Notes under the pieces: generated by a model
Seen by the model: the letters and a program-made list of their open reading frames with translations, nothing else
Database searches by the model: none
Told to the model about the DNA's origin: nothing
Position numbers and translations under genes: made by a program
In this document: piece after piece, positions 23,387 to 33,716 of the stretch
Layout: each line of letters opens with the position of its first letter
Numbering within the stretch: the first letter of the stretch is position 1
Assembly: GCA_036172665.1 (NCBI GenBank)
Contig: CM069871.1
Location: forward strand, 57,720,713 to 57,784,712
Reading direction: 5' to 3'
Length of the DNA: 64,000 nucleotides
Origin: Prosopocoilus inquinatus
Lineage: Eukaryota > Arthropoda > Insecta > Coleoptera > Lucanidae

Positions 23387-24212
23387 GCTTTTTGATACTT
23401 TATACTTTTTTGCTAATTGTCCGTAACCTATACCCACATTTCGGTCTTCGACAATACGTTTACGAATTTCCAAAGCGATTTCTTTTCTGGGAGCCAGGAG
23501 AAATTTTTAGTTTAAAAACGAACTTTCTTAGGACATTTCACTATTAATTATTAACTCAATAAAAATGCCGTTTTTCAGATTAATTCACTAATATTGTGTG
23601 CACGCTAGAATAGTTCTGATCAAACTAAAGCTGCATCGTTGTACCCATAATTTTGTCCAACTAAAAACTTCTATAAAATAAACAAAATAAACCCCACCAT
23701 TAAGGGATTATTCAGTTATGAAATAACACCCAATAAATGTTATTTGCAGAGTTTTAAGACGCTGTTGTCGATATATGAATGCTGCAGGTATAAAGGGATA
23801 AACGTTTGCGGGAAATAACCAGTAATATAAATGTCGTATCCACAATTTCGTCCCCGACTGAACATATTCCACGTCCAAAATGTCACATAATTCTTCCAAA
23901 GGCTTCACTAATTCCATTTGATTCACTGGTCGAAAATTTTCACTTACATTTCCCTTAGAAAGACGATACATTCTTAAGAACTCAATTTGACAAGTTATTT
24001 CTGACGTTCACTGACGGTAATAAATTATGAACATATAAAATAGCGACATCTTACTATCGCTTTTTGACCTAACATTGCAGTAGGATAGACAAATTGAAGC
24101 GGGATTTGCTCCTAATGAGTCCCCCATGCAAGGCGGCCATGCTTGCTGTCAAAGCATAATGAAAGATTTTAGAAAAATTTTGTGCAAATCGTTTTTGATT
24201 GCAGTGAGAACC

Positions 24213-24277
24213 TCGAGCAGCCTCTGGACAGCTGTTTCAGCCCTGCTTGGGGCTTCTTCAGCAGAAACGTAGCTCGA
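24213..24277 (-). ncRNA. Type I hammerhead ribozyme, tandem unit 1
   Basis: On the minus strand: UCGAG/CUCGA and UCUG/CAGA stem I with internal loop, CUGAAGA, AGCCC-CAAGCA-GGGCU, GAAA, palindromic ACAGCUGU, cleavage nucleotide C. All invariant core positions are present. Confidence 0.9.
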
Positions 24278-24524
24278 CATTCCCACTGCAGACCAAAAAC
24301 GACTTGCCCAATTTATTCGCAAATGTGATGTAAGAATGATGAACATATAAAATAGCGACATCTTACTATCGCTTTTTGACCTAACATTGCAGTAGGATAG
24401 ACAAATTGAAGCGGGATTTGCTCCTAATGAGTCCCCCATGCAAGGCGGCCATGCTTGCTGTCAAAGCATAATGAAAGATTTTAGAAAAATTTTGTGCAAA
24501 TCGTTTTTGATTGCAGTGAGAACC

Positions 24525-24589
24525 TCGAGCAGCCTCTGGACAGCTGTTTCAGCCCTGCTTGGGGCTTCTTCAGCAGAAACGTAGCTCGA
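24525..24589 (-). ncRNA. Type I hammerhead ribozyme, tandem unit 2
   Basis: Exactly 312 bp from unit 1, with the same sequence. The predicted cut lies between the bases complementary to 24539 and 24538. Stem III is only the 4-bp self-complementary ACAG/CUGU without a loop, so activity as a dimer is expected, as described for PLE and retrozyme hammerheads. Confidence 0.9.
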
Positions 24590-24714
24590 CATTCCCACTG
24601 CAGACCAAAAACGACTTGCCCAATTTATTCGCAAATGCGATGTAAGAATGATGAACATATAAAATAGCGACATCTTACTATTGGGCAAGTCGTTTTTGGT
24701 CTGCAGTGGGAATG

Positions 24715-24779
24715 TCGAGCTACGTTTCTGCTGAAGAAGCCCCAAGCAGGGCTGAAACAGCTGTCCAGAGGCTGCTCGA
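24715..24779 (+). ncRNA. Type I hammerhead ribozyme in facing unit
   Basis: Core CUGAAGA 24731-24737; stem II 24738-24742 with 24749-24753; GAA 24754-24756; stem III 24757-24764; C24765 is the cleavage nucleotide. Stem I is 24727-24730 with 24766-24769, and 24715-24719 with 24775-24779. Intact. Confidence 0.9.
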
Positions 24780-24831
24780 GGTTCTCACTGCAATCAAAAA
24801 CGATTTGCACAAAATTTTTGGTAATAAATTA

Positions 24832-25749
24832 ATTAGAAGGGTCACGACCGTCACTAAGGAAACTTCACACTATCAAAATAATCGGAAATTTCGTTATAAG
24901 ACTCAAAGATAAAGGATCTAAGAAGATTCGGCACTTTAATCTAGGAACATTGTACCGAATTCACTTCTCCGCCCAAAACCCAACTGACGCTAGTGTTTTA
25001 CTAACAACCAATTAAATAATTCCATGTTTGACTGAAACAAAAGTACGAGAAAATTTAATGACATTTATGTTCAAGTCATAACTTATGTTTTTAACCTAGT
25101 CTGAATATTTCCACCGTTTTTGATACGCATTTGTATAAATGCTTTTAGTGCATTTCGTGTTTAGTTTGTTTTCATAATTTGCTGTACTGCTGAAATTCGT
25201 AAAATCTATATCGGTTATCGCTGCATGGACAAAATTTGACTCCCACCTACTGCACCGAAACACTGTCAACGTGTCCGGACACAGGTAAAAATATTTTACT
25301 TCTACTAAAACGTACGCAGTAACTATGGCACTTTTAGGAAAAGGAAAAGGAACAGAGAAAACAATACGTTTTATTGTAAATGGAGACAATGATGAAAAAT
25401 TAATGACAATTCAAAGATACCGGCCGATATTCCGATTAATCAAAGCTGCATATAAATATCCAGGTCCAAGAAACTTCGCTGTTCAGTAATTGTTGCAGCA
25501 ACAACAAATATGAAGGACAAGGAATCGTTTGAAGTGTGATTATCAAGGCGAATCGTCCCGAAAATCACAGAATAATTATAGAATCTGATTTATGCAGTGA
25601 GTTATTAGTATTTTTTAAGGAAATTTGCTTCTCGTTTTTGTATCTGTCAATTTCTTAGTTTGAAATAATGTGTGAATATTTAAAACGCGTATTATTGCTT
25701 TATAACTTTTGGAATAAGTATTTATTTAAAACATTAAAAATTTTTTTTT
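24832..25749. other. Unassigned stretch with one small frame
   Basis: No recognised gene. A 54-codon plus-strand frame at 25325-25489 begins MALLGKGKGTEKTIRFIVNG. It is somewhat coding-like but has no family I recognise; I do not call it a gene. Confidence 0.4.
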
Positions 25750-25797
25750 TGCAAATCGTTCTTGATGAACAGATAAAATAGCGACATCTTACGATCG
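25750..25797 (-). mobile_element. Hammerhead-element remnant, ribozyme deleted
   Basis: GCAAATCGTTCTTGAT is joined directly to GAACAGATAAAATAGCG, followed by ACATCTTACGATCGC. In intact units these are separated by the ribozyme part. The shared GAT at the join suggests deletion between short matches inside a tandem copy. It resembles copy 1 (GAACAGATA) more than copies 2 and 3. Confidence 0.65.
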
Positions 25798-25900
25798 CAG
25801 TTTTAAACATTAAAGTTTAAAACTCCCGCCTTCGCTGTGCCCAAAATCCAGGTGGAGCCACTTTTGCGAACTAAACTTCGTTCCATTTTTAATTTATTAA

Positions 25901-27197
25901 TGGCCGGTTTCACAAAGCTTCGTTAAATATTTAAGTTCCGATTAACTCTGTAACGAATTATTAAATAGGAAAACAACTGCATTTAACGATGATTAAATTA
26001 ACGATGATTACTAAACGGCTCGCTCTCTAATCGGTCGTCAAATAGTCTTAATGCTCCGTTAAGTGTTTCACAAAGCTCGATTAAGAGATAACGCTTCGTT
26101 TACTTCTGTCTAATCAGGCGTTAAATTAATCGATAGAATTCCAGCGATTAAGAAGTAACGAGTGAATTTTCCATAGTTATTATAAAGCTTTTTTGATATA
26201 AAAATGTCTAAAAAATAATTATAATTTTATTTAAAAATGTAACGAACCTTAAATATGAAAAATAATGACATTTCTGTACTTTTTACTCACTTGGTTTATT
26301 GATTAATTTTTACGACACTATTTCGGAAATTATTTTCAACTACAAACAATTCAAAATTATTTCAGAATGTCTGCAACCTAACTTTCTTCTCTGACGATAA
26401 AGAATTGCCTCCTCAAGGTAGGATTCATTTTATAAGAGACAGAAATAATCCTTTTAATGATTTGGATGATAATGAATTTAACGTTTCGCTTTCTCTTTGG
26501 TCCCACACTAGAACCTGCAACAAGCAAAAATAAATTTATTTTATGGTGCAAATCAGTTGCTGATAAACTTACGTTATTATCCACTGAAATATTTCAACAG
26601 CTGATTCCTGATACTTTCAGAAACCATCGATATGTAGAATAATTCATCGTGTCACTCATTTTATTGCAAGGCAAAGCAAACAGTTAATTAAATTGCCAAT
26701 AGAAGAAGCTCCGCAAGTTAACATTAGGCTTTTCTCATGTCATTGGCACCACAGATTATACCTCATGTTAAAATTATTTCACCTGGTGGTAATCCCGCTG
26801 AGCTGTACAACAACAGAAAATGTGTCTTTGCCATATATGTTCAAGTAATTCAACTGCACTAAAGTTTCCTTCCTCCCTTTGTTTTTTCCTTTTTCATTTT
26901 TAAAAATCATTAACTGCACTAATGCGAAGAATTTAAGATGTATTTATTTATTTTGAGTTTCTAACCTCACACTACCTGACTGCAGACGATGCCATACCGG
27001 ACAGATTACTTTAAAGCGGTGTCAAGTGGCAATTTTTCGATGTTGCCAAACGCAAACTCCAATTAGTTAATCAGAAAGATCAGAGATTAACATAATAGTT
27101 TTTTGTTTTGTGAAACAGCATCAAATTTTTAACACTGATTAAACTTAACGGTTGATTAGTTAATCAACGCTTTAACAAAGCTTTGTGAAATCGGCCA
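25901..27197 (+). mobile_element. PIF/Harbinger-type DNA transposon (fossil)
   Basis: A 1297-bp element with TAA at both sides (25898-25900, 27198-27200), the typical Harbinger target duplication. The ends are inverted: TGGCCGGTTTCACAAAGCTT and AAGCTTTGTGAAATCGGCCA. A decayed transposase lies inside in plus orientation. Confidence 0.8.
26390..26855 (+). pseudogene. Harbinger-type nuclease, decayed
   Basis: Two patches of the Harbinger nuclease can be read. The first, at about 26395-26480, is GRIHFIRDRNNPFNDLDDNEF, like the N-terminal RDRxNPF region. The second, at about 26745-26850, is IIPHVKIISPGGNPAELYNNRK then CVFAIYVQ, like the conserved SPGGxxAExFxNRKGxFSxNVQ region. The Asp expected before the SPGG block (IDGTH) is lost, and frames are broken. 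Much of the gene is missing. Inactive. Confidence 0.7.
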
Positions 27198-27200
27198 TAA

Positions 27201-29055
27201 GTGTCATATCTTCCTAGATACTTTATCTTTGATAAGACTTGTCCTGCTTTATGTTTCCGCAACTGTACTTACTTCAAAATCAATATTCGCCTGTTCATCG
27301 CTTTGTGAGTTTTAATACATAAATACCATATACTTCTTGTAGCAGGTATTATAATAGAAAATAATAATTCTCAAGTATAAGTATAAGTAAAATACGAACA
27401 AACAGAAATATGTATGTAAGAATAATAAGCAGTTTGCAAAGACTTAGTTCTGTGGCGAAAGTTTTGAAAACTAGTTTTCCAAAATCGAACATAATTAATA
27501 TTTGTACGTGTATATACAATGGATGGAAATGTAATTTCATGTGTTAAAAAGTAAGCTGTCATTGTCATAAATTTATTTTGAAATTAAAATTCAATTACGT
27601 TAATATTACAATGGTTTACGGCTTGTTCCAAGGTCATACCCTATTTAACTACTTTTTAGAATTAGAAAACGTTAGGTAAAACAACAAACTGATAATTTTC
27701 TTAGTAATTTGCATAATAAAAATTTTGTAGCATCAAAGATTTTGTCAGTAACTTGTACGGTTGGCAATGCAACTAAACTTTTGGACGGTAGTGTATCGCA
27801 TACACATATCCTCATTATTATGCAAGTGTGTTTGTGATGTTGTGTTAGCCAGAAAGTGTTCATAGATTCCGTTACAGATGTTACTCAGCATGAACAAAAC
27901 ATCTGCTCATTTTTATGCGACATTGACCTTACTGGGCCGTAGGGGATGCAATTTAAATTTGCATGCCAGTTTATAACAGCACAATATGTGAAGAAACACA
28001 GATTGCCAGCCTGTGAAAGCAAATAAATATCTGTGTGGTCAATGTTGGTATTGACTGATTTTTTTATTTACGCAAATTTTTATCTTCGCATTTTTGATGT
28101 TTTTAATTGCCCTTGACAGAGGCAATACAATAATCATTGAAAGACAGTTTTCTCTCTCACAAATATATTTACAATACGCCCGAAACAATTCGTGAATCTT
28201 GTTTACTGAAAATTATTACATAGTATTGCATACAAAGAAAATATTTGAATTTATTATGTTACTATCAATAATATCATTCTGATAATGGCTTACTCTATCA
28301 GCCATATTCGTAAAGAGCTCTAAATGATACGATTTTTAAACGTTTTAATTTATGTAAATGAAATGCTAAATTCTGATGTATTCACAAATCGAAAAAAATA
28401 GGGCATTTGTTCCATCGTTTTATAAATTGTTTCATTTCATCTGTTCTTCACTCTTAATTTAATAATTAAAAAAAAAAAGTTGTTAATAATGCAAAGTCAG
28501 TTTATGTTATAATATATTCTAGCTTTTTTTAACTTTATTCCAAAAATATCACAAAAATCACTTGTAAAAGACCAATAATTTATAAAAACAGTTGACAGTT
28601 TCATTTATTTGACATTAGTTTAACTAATATGCTAAATGAAGCTTTGTGAATACGAAAAGCGGCCAAATCAGCTTCTGTTAAGGTTTTGTTTAATCTATTA
28701 ACAAACTGAACCTAAACGGACGATTTATAAATCATCACCAATTACTAAACGGAACATTTAAAGTAAATGATGCTTTGTGATTACGATCGTATGTATAATA
28801 AATTTTGCTTATTGTTTTATGTATCATTGGTGGTTTCAATGAAAGGACGGTACTCCCGTAACACGCTGTATATAACCGACCAATGTGTTGTATAGTTTTA
28901 TATCTCAACACAATTATTTATTGGGAAAATTAGAAATGGAAATGAAGAAGCTTATATTAATATTTGTTAGAAATATTAATATATTAACTTGCGATAAACC
29001 TTGATATATCTAAACTCCGTATATTGTTGATTTATTTATATTAAACTAACAATAA
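27201..29055. other. Unassigned stretch, possible MITE at 28.3-28.65 kb
   Basis: No gene seen. The edges ATTCGTAAAGAGCTCTAAATG (about 28306) and TTTGTGAATACG (about 28643) look like distant relatives of the CACAAAGCT-type ends of the Harbinger element, and GCTTTGTGATTACG recurs near 28770. Weak evidence. Confidence 0.35.
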
Positions 29056-29389
29056 GTTTAGACCGGGGGTTCCCGAGCTTTTTTAGGCATTTGATCTCTT
29101 ACAAGAAAATAATTTCTATCGACCCCTTGCAAATTTCATTCACATTTCTAAAAGCATTTGTCATTATAAAGGAGGTGGTTTGAAAATAGAAATTATACTG
29201 TCGCAACCAATCGTCGTTAATTCTCAAAAATTCGTACCTGACTAATATTTTATTAAAAATAAGGAAATTAATGCCTTTCTTTTGAATGCTGAAACATCTG
29301 TGGGGGAAATTGCCCCGCTCCCCCCCCCCCCCCCACTATACCTCCCAAACCGCCGTCACTGGGTGTAATGTTTTATGTAATGTTAAATT

Positions 29390-30400
29390 TATTCTTTTTT
29401 TAACTGTGACGATCTGTTATTTGATTTGATTTTTATTTATTTTTTATTTTTTTATTTATAAACCGTTCGTTTTTTCTCTTTTCTTCATTCGACTTGGCTT
29501 TATTTTATATTTGATTTATCAATTTCATTCTCTTTTGTTTTTCTTTTGTCCAAACTTTCGATTAAAGAGTCGTCAATGTTCTTGATTCGATTTGACTTAG
29601 GCTTCAAACAAGCGTCATCTACATCACCGATCGTCTTTTGTTTTTGTTTTCTTTTACTTCCTTATTTTATTTAATTCAATTTTTAGTACAAGCGATCGAC
29701 TTCGCTTATTTTGTTTTTAATTTTTTAACTATCACTGTTGACAATTTAGGTATCACCTTTTTTTTTGTTTTTTTGTTTTTATTTTAAGTCGACTTGATTT
29801 TTTTTTTTAATTATCAGTTGATCGTTTGTCGTTTTTGTTTTTTCATTTACTCGATTTGAATGTATTTTATGTTTAAATCTCGACGCTTAATCACCTCTTT
29901 GTTTTCTTTTTCGTTGAATTTGATTTGATTTTATTTTTTATTTATTAATATGTAATTCGAACAATTTTTTATTTTGGTCCTTAGCTTTATCATCGTTTGC
30001 TTTTTTATTCCTTGCTTGATTTATTTTATTCAATTTTTAATATAATGAACTCATCATAATTTATCAACTTGTTTTTTTGTTTGTTTTTCTTTCGCTTCAT
30101 TTTATTTGCCATGATTCTTGATTTTCTAATTATCAATTGATCTACTTTTGTTAGTTTTTCTTTTACTCGACTGTCGTCGATTGACGATTACTCTTGTTTT
30201 TGATTTCTTTTATTCGATTTGACTTTATTTTATTTATTTATGAATTATTAATTGATCGTCGTTCGTTTTTAATATTTACAGATTTGACTTATTGAATTTT
30301 GCACACTTTTTATTTTCGCCCCGTCTTCATCGTCGACGGCCTTTTGACTATGTTCTATTTTATTCTGTTTTTTCTTTTATTCGAATGGGCGACATTGATT
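29390..30400. repeat. T-rich degenerate repeat tract
   Basis: About 1 kb, strongly T-rich on the plus strand. Modules like TTCGACTTGGCTTTATTTTAT and TCGATTTGACTTTATTTTAT recur roughly every 90-125 bp (near 29488, 29586, 29698, 29789, 29914, 30010, 30095, 30210), with ATTATCAATTGATCG-like parts between them. It reads as a diverged tandem array. No coding content. Confidence 0.5.
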
Positions 30401-30430
30401 TAATTATTATGCGATAGATGGCAAGTTAAT

Positions 30431-30598
30431 CAGTGACGGCTCGAGATGATTTACTGCGAGTGGGCAACAACCGCATAAGGGGAAAATGGGTGCATTTAAA
30501 AAAAAATTGTTTTCCGGGACTATCCCGGGTTCAATTATTGCAATTTCAGTAGAACAGGATGAGCGCTGCCCACCTTGCCTCCCGACGAGCCGCCACTG
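30431..30598. mobile_element. Short hAT-type MITE
   Basis: 168 bp with ends CAGTGACGGCTCG and CGAGCCGCCACTG, a CAGTGGCGGCTCG-like inverted repeat typical of small hAT elements. A related end, CCGCCGTCACTGG, lies alone at about 29350. It is nested in the larger hAT-like element. Confidence 0.6.
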
Positions 30599-31389
30599 AA
30601 CGTAAGTGCAATACTGTATGTTAATATTTATTTTAAGTTCTAAAGAAGATCTAGTTTAGTTTAATAGTTCAGCTGTATAACTGTATGATAGTAAATCTTA
30701 CCAAAGGTTTTATTGAATTTTATGACAATCTAAAAGCAGAACTGTCAATTAAAGCTGGAAACTACGTAGGAAAAAAGAGGGTCCTACATTATCTTTGTTC
30801 CTTACTGTACAAGGTTTAATTAAAATTTATTTAATATTACTTGTAAATCGTCTACTTCTTTTTAATAAATCATTCCAGATAATCTTCCAGTAAAAAAAGA
30901 ATTCATAACTTCAACCCCCTTGAAGACCCTACAGGTACATCGATCCCAGTCGATTCTTAGAGGTTCATCGACCCCTTTCAAGTCTTCATCGAATCTCAAG
31001 GAGGGGTCGTTATTGACACCATTGGGAACCCCTGGTTTAAACAATACTTCAGATTGGTTTAGGGGCTTGTGCAATCGGTTTTGCGATTAAATAACATTTG
31101 ATCCAAGCTTAAGGAGTGATCTTAATGCCCATTTATACTGTCCTTCTTCTTGTACAAGATTTGGTTAATTTTCTTACTCTAAAATAAAAAGTAAGAGTTT
31201 TTTGGGTTACGGATACGGTTTGGAAACAATTTTAACAATAGCTTTTGGTTGGGTTGGGTTGAGTTTTACTTGGGTTGGATTATGGTTGAGATTTAAATTT
31301 TGCTACACTTTGTTCCTTCATGACGCGAAAATGGGGCAGGGCACCCCACAAACAACGCCACCAGGCGCTAGGATATGGTCAAACTACTG

Positions 31390-32130
31390 ATCTCTGTGGG
31401 CACGTTTCCAACTGATAAAGCGAAAACTAGACTGCCTCCAAATGTACGAAGGAAGGGTTTTGGGTAGAAACTATTCAAGAAACCTGTTTCTTAAACAAAA
31501 TGGAATAAGTGGAATTCATCCAGGAACTTTTCTGCCTTTTGTAATATACAGGTAAAGCATTGGGGGCTATAGTTTCAAAGGCTCTTGGTTTTGCAGATTT
31601 GCCAATCATCATTCGTGGAAGCTTATGTGTCACTGGATAATTTGCACAAGCTAAAATTGTCACACGTTCCTTACTTCTTTTATAATTAGATAAAGCTGCT
31701 TCATTTTTTGAAACCAAGGTACCGGTTGGTAACATTTTATAATTGAGATCGGTCTCATTGCTATTGTATATTCGGTCTGAAAGATAATAATTTTTTTCAA
31801 CTGTTTTTCTGAAAGACTGCAGCCATCATATCTGATGATAATTTCTCACTGGATGTTTTTAAATTTTGTATACTGTATCTTTTCTTCCATCTTCTTAACC
31901 AAACATTGCAGACCTAATTGGGCCTGAGAGTGGAATTCACCGGATTTCATGCTTTTTTTTTCGTTGAGGAGACGCTAAAACACTGCTCCATTGTTCAATT
32001 TTATTCACGATTTTTCCGCCACTCTGTTACAGTGCTTACACCCACTCCACATTTTGCAGCAACTTTTTTTAATAACAACTTTTCGTTTGCGCTTGATCAC
32101 TTTACCATTATTTTAACAGAAAGCTGTATA
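31390..32130 (-). pseudogene. jerky/tigger-type (pogo group, DDE_1) transposase fragment
   Basis: Fossil of a CENP-B-like transposase. From its start: KVAAKCGVGVSTVTEWRKNR (helix-turn-helix region, about 32060-32000), then SEKLSSDMMAAVFQ (about 31850-31810), then IYNSNETDLNYKMLPTGTL, where family members have a catalytic Asp in NxDET; here it is Asn. The longest clean frame is 31735-31475 with SKERVTILACAN and VIGKSAKP-like MMIGKSAKPRAF, then SSWMNST. It then shifts to FLNSFYPKP. Several stops and shifts; the C-terminal third is missing. Inactive. Confidence 0.8.
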
Positions 32131-33249
32131 CATACATAATAGATGCTGCATACAAACCGAATTGTATATAAAGCACCGTGACATCAGCAAGAACCAACCG
32201 TTTTTCAGATGACGGTAAGAAAAACCAATGCTGTTAAAGGTCAAGAGTGAAACCAAATTAATCTCTCAGTCGGAACATTAAGTTGCAAGAAGCTGTATCC
32301 ACCCATTTCAGGGCAACACAATCACAAAGTAACACTAAATGTGTAATTATTATTTTATTAAATAATTAAAAATACATTATCTCATCTTTATGATCAAACA
32401 AAGAAAAGTGTAACTTTTTAAGTCCAATTTTTTTTGTTGCCATCGTCATTTTAGCTCTGGCGTATGTGAATATAAAGGAAATGTAGAATTGATATTTCTG
32501 TTTAAAATAAGAACGACTTACGACCTACTGATCTTATATCATTTGAATAGTTACTAGCATGCACGGATTTTAAACTGATCTGTAAGGCATAGTTTCCTAA
32601 TAGAATACCCAACCATGAATATCCCTGCATAATTTTTAAATTTTTTTTGCATGTAACATCAGAAAAATAATTTTCATTGTGCTTTAATTACCTGATGAAG
32701 CCATCGAAACAATTAACGAGTACAGATATAATTTTAAGTAAGTGTAAAATGCTTAACGGTAATTGTGTACAGCAATAACGGAGGCGGAATGTACAGTTGG
32801 TTGCAATGTCTAAACCAGTAAAGGCTCGTCTTTAGTGTCTATAACGATGCATGCACAATACATGTGTCGCGTACTTACTTTATGGTCTACGGTATGATTT
32901 ACTTACGTAAAGTTACAGAGGCCCTGAGGCATTAATTCAACTACATTTTAGTTTTATTTCAAAAAATAACATATATTTTTCGTGCATCGCGCATTGTTGT
33001 TTGCTGTGCTCCTTACGTTTATTATCTTGTTTCGAGAGTTTTTCTGGGTTTTTATTTCTAAATTTTGGTTCGGTAAGACTATTATTTAAACTTTTTCGTT
33101 CAATGTTACTGATTACGAAATACACCTATTATAAAGTAAGAAATTTTGAATTTCTCTATTGTATTATTCTCAGGCATTTTATAAGCTATTAGCGATTGCA
33201 AATTATCGGTCAAGTTTTTGGCTGTATACGACAAAACATACATTTCTTT
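32131..33249. other. Unassigned non-coding stretch
   Basis: No recognisable gene or repeat. Short frames near 32937-33192 are on opposite strands of the same AT-rich DNA and look like chance. Confidence 0.5.
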
Positions 33250-33455
33250 CTAAAGAGGCGATTTACTACGGCATTTGAACCGGTGATACCCAGGAGGTGA
33301 CTCACTCTGGGTTCTATTTCAACTCCATTTTTCCTGTTTTGCCGTGGCCCTCAAGCTGTTCCTGTTAGTCACCTTTGATCGGCCCCTAAGGTGTGAAGAT
33401 TTCCATTTAATTTCCTTGCCTTCTCCTTTTCCTCTGAATAAGTCACCACCATACT
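33250..33455 (+). other. Probable 5' untranslated region of the non-LTR element
   Basis: A less AT-rich block (GGTGATACCCAGGAGGTGAC ... CGGCCCCTAAGGTGTGAAG) that stops at the first TA run. The non-LTR coding region resumes just after the last TA run at about 37395. I infer that the PLE array went into a TA-rich spot in the 5' part of the retrotransposon. Not proven from this window. Confidence 0.4.
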
Positions 33456-33544
33456 ATTTATATATATATATATATATATATATTAAGCCTACGGATTAAC
33501 ATATATATATATATATATATATACTACTACTACTACTACTACTA
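33456..33544. repeat. (TA)n and (CTA)n microsatellites with PLE end stub
   Basis: TA runs at about 33458-33483 and 33501-33523 surround a truncated PLE end (AAGCCTACGGATTAAC). A (CTA)n run then lies at 33522-33545. TA runs adjoin every PLE end in this array. Confidence 0.85.
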
Positions 33545-33614
33545 CCCGCGGAAGCCTACGGATTAACATATATATATATATATATATATATGTTAATCCG
33601 TAGGCTTCCGCGGG
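33545..33614. repeat. Perfect 70-bp palindrome of PLE ends
   Basis: CCCGCGGAAGCCTACGGATT at the left and its exact complement at the right, with an uninterrupted TA run between, centred at 33579/33580. It joins two PLE ends head to head and could extrude as a cruciform. It is the outer tip of the minus-strand PLE copy. Confidence 0.9.
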
Positions 33615-33716
33615 TGTTGAATGCTGTAGTATTCTTCCGGGTAGTCCTCCGCGTTGAGTTCTCTAAAGAACTATTTGTCTTCTGACAACGTTTCGGCAAG
33701 GTCTCACTTGCCATCT

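Larger units (their letters stand above)
20346..23497 (-). pseudogene. Tc1-type transposase, fragmented
   Basis: Cut-and-paste transposase of the Tc1/mariner superfamily. The N-terminal piece (23497-23387) reads APRKEIALEIRKRIVEDR, but its start codon is now CTG. After an insertion the frame resumes at about 22495 with AKNAVVRICKK, shifts, then reads NIADRGRKRKSTTRDDARIV and the main frame 22367-21684 (ESKFELFG, SGNVLVWCCFS, IFQQDNDSKHTS, NSDLNPTEHLW). The first catalytic Asp, expected before ESKF, is Val; the second Asp and the Glu remain. Another shift near 21740 leads to LRLTAVIAAKGGHT. A second insertion separates the last residues (20384-20346). Clearly inactive. Confidence 0.88.
20313..23663 (-). 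mobile_element. Tc1-type transposon with two later insertions
   Basis: The ends share the inverted sequence ATAAAATTATGGGTAC/GTACCCATAATTTTGTCC. The reverse-strand transposase is interrupted by a MITE at 20385-21588 and by an insertion at about 22496-23386. Without these the element would be about 1.3 kb, typical for Tc1. Confidence 0.75.
19919..23860. mobile_element. Outer Tc1-type element (by ends only)
   Basis: Inverted ends CAGTCGGGGACAAAATTGTG (19919) and CACAATTTCGTCCCCGACTG (ending 23860), with TA before the left end. The ends resemble those of the inner Tc1 copy. No transposase of its own is visible: the space between the ends is occupied by a PLE-tail palindrome and the inner Tc1 element. 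It is read as an old shell that received later insertions. Confidence 0.6.
24028..24819 (+). mobile_element. Tandem hammerhead-ribozyme element (retrozyme-like), copy 3
   Basis: Flanked by an exact 12-bp target duplication, GGTAATAAATTA, at 24016-24027 and 24820-24831. Inside are two almost identical 312-bp units in tandem on the minus strand (boundaries ACATATAAAATAGCG at 24031, 24343 and 24655), followed by a facing partial unit on the plus strand (24676-24819). Each unit holds one intact hammerhead. Cleavage at successive ribozymes of a minus-strand transcript would release a 312-nt linear RNA ready to circularise. There is no open frame of note. The right edge is again GATTTGCACAAAATTTTT. 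Confidence 0.92.
29064..31034. mobile_element. hAT-like DNA element
   Basis: Ends CGGGGGTTCCCGAG and ATTGGGAACCCCTG are inverted and match the CAGGGGTTCCC-type ends known in hAT elements. The flanks GTTTAGAC (29056-29063) and GTTTAAAC (31035-31042) agree at 7 of 8 positions, as expected for an 8-bp hAT duplication. Inside are a T-rich repeat tract and a nested MITE. No transposase could be read. A ten-plus C run lies near 29322. Confidence 0.65.

Noticed and set aside
24149..24745. Repeated frames of 90-104 residues with ASRFWSAVGMSSYVSAEEAP in several places
   Set aside because: They are translations, often on the antisense strand, of the hammerhead units. Their repetition follows the RNA element, and the frame breaks at unit borders. 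Not a protein family.
32693..32720. CTGATGAAGCCATCGAAAC as a hammerhead core
   Set aside because: Only about three bases separate the two parts, so stem II cannot form; isolated chance match.
33456..33544. Short repeats considered as a CRISPR-like array
   Set aside because: TA and CTA microsatellites without spacers, in a eukaryotic genome; no cas genes.
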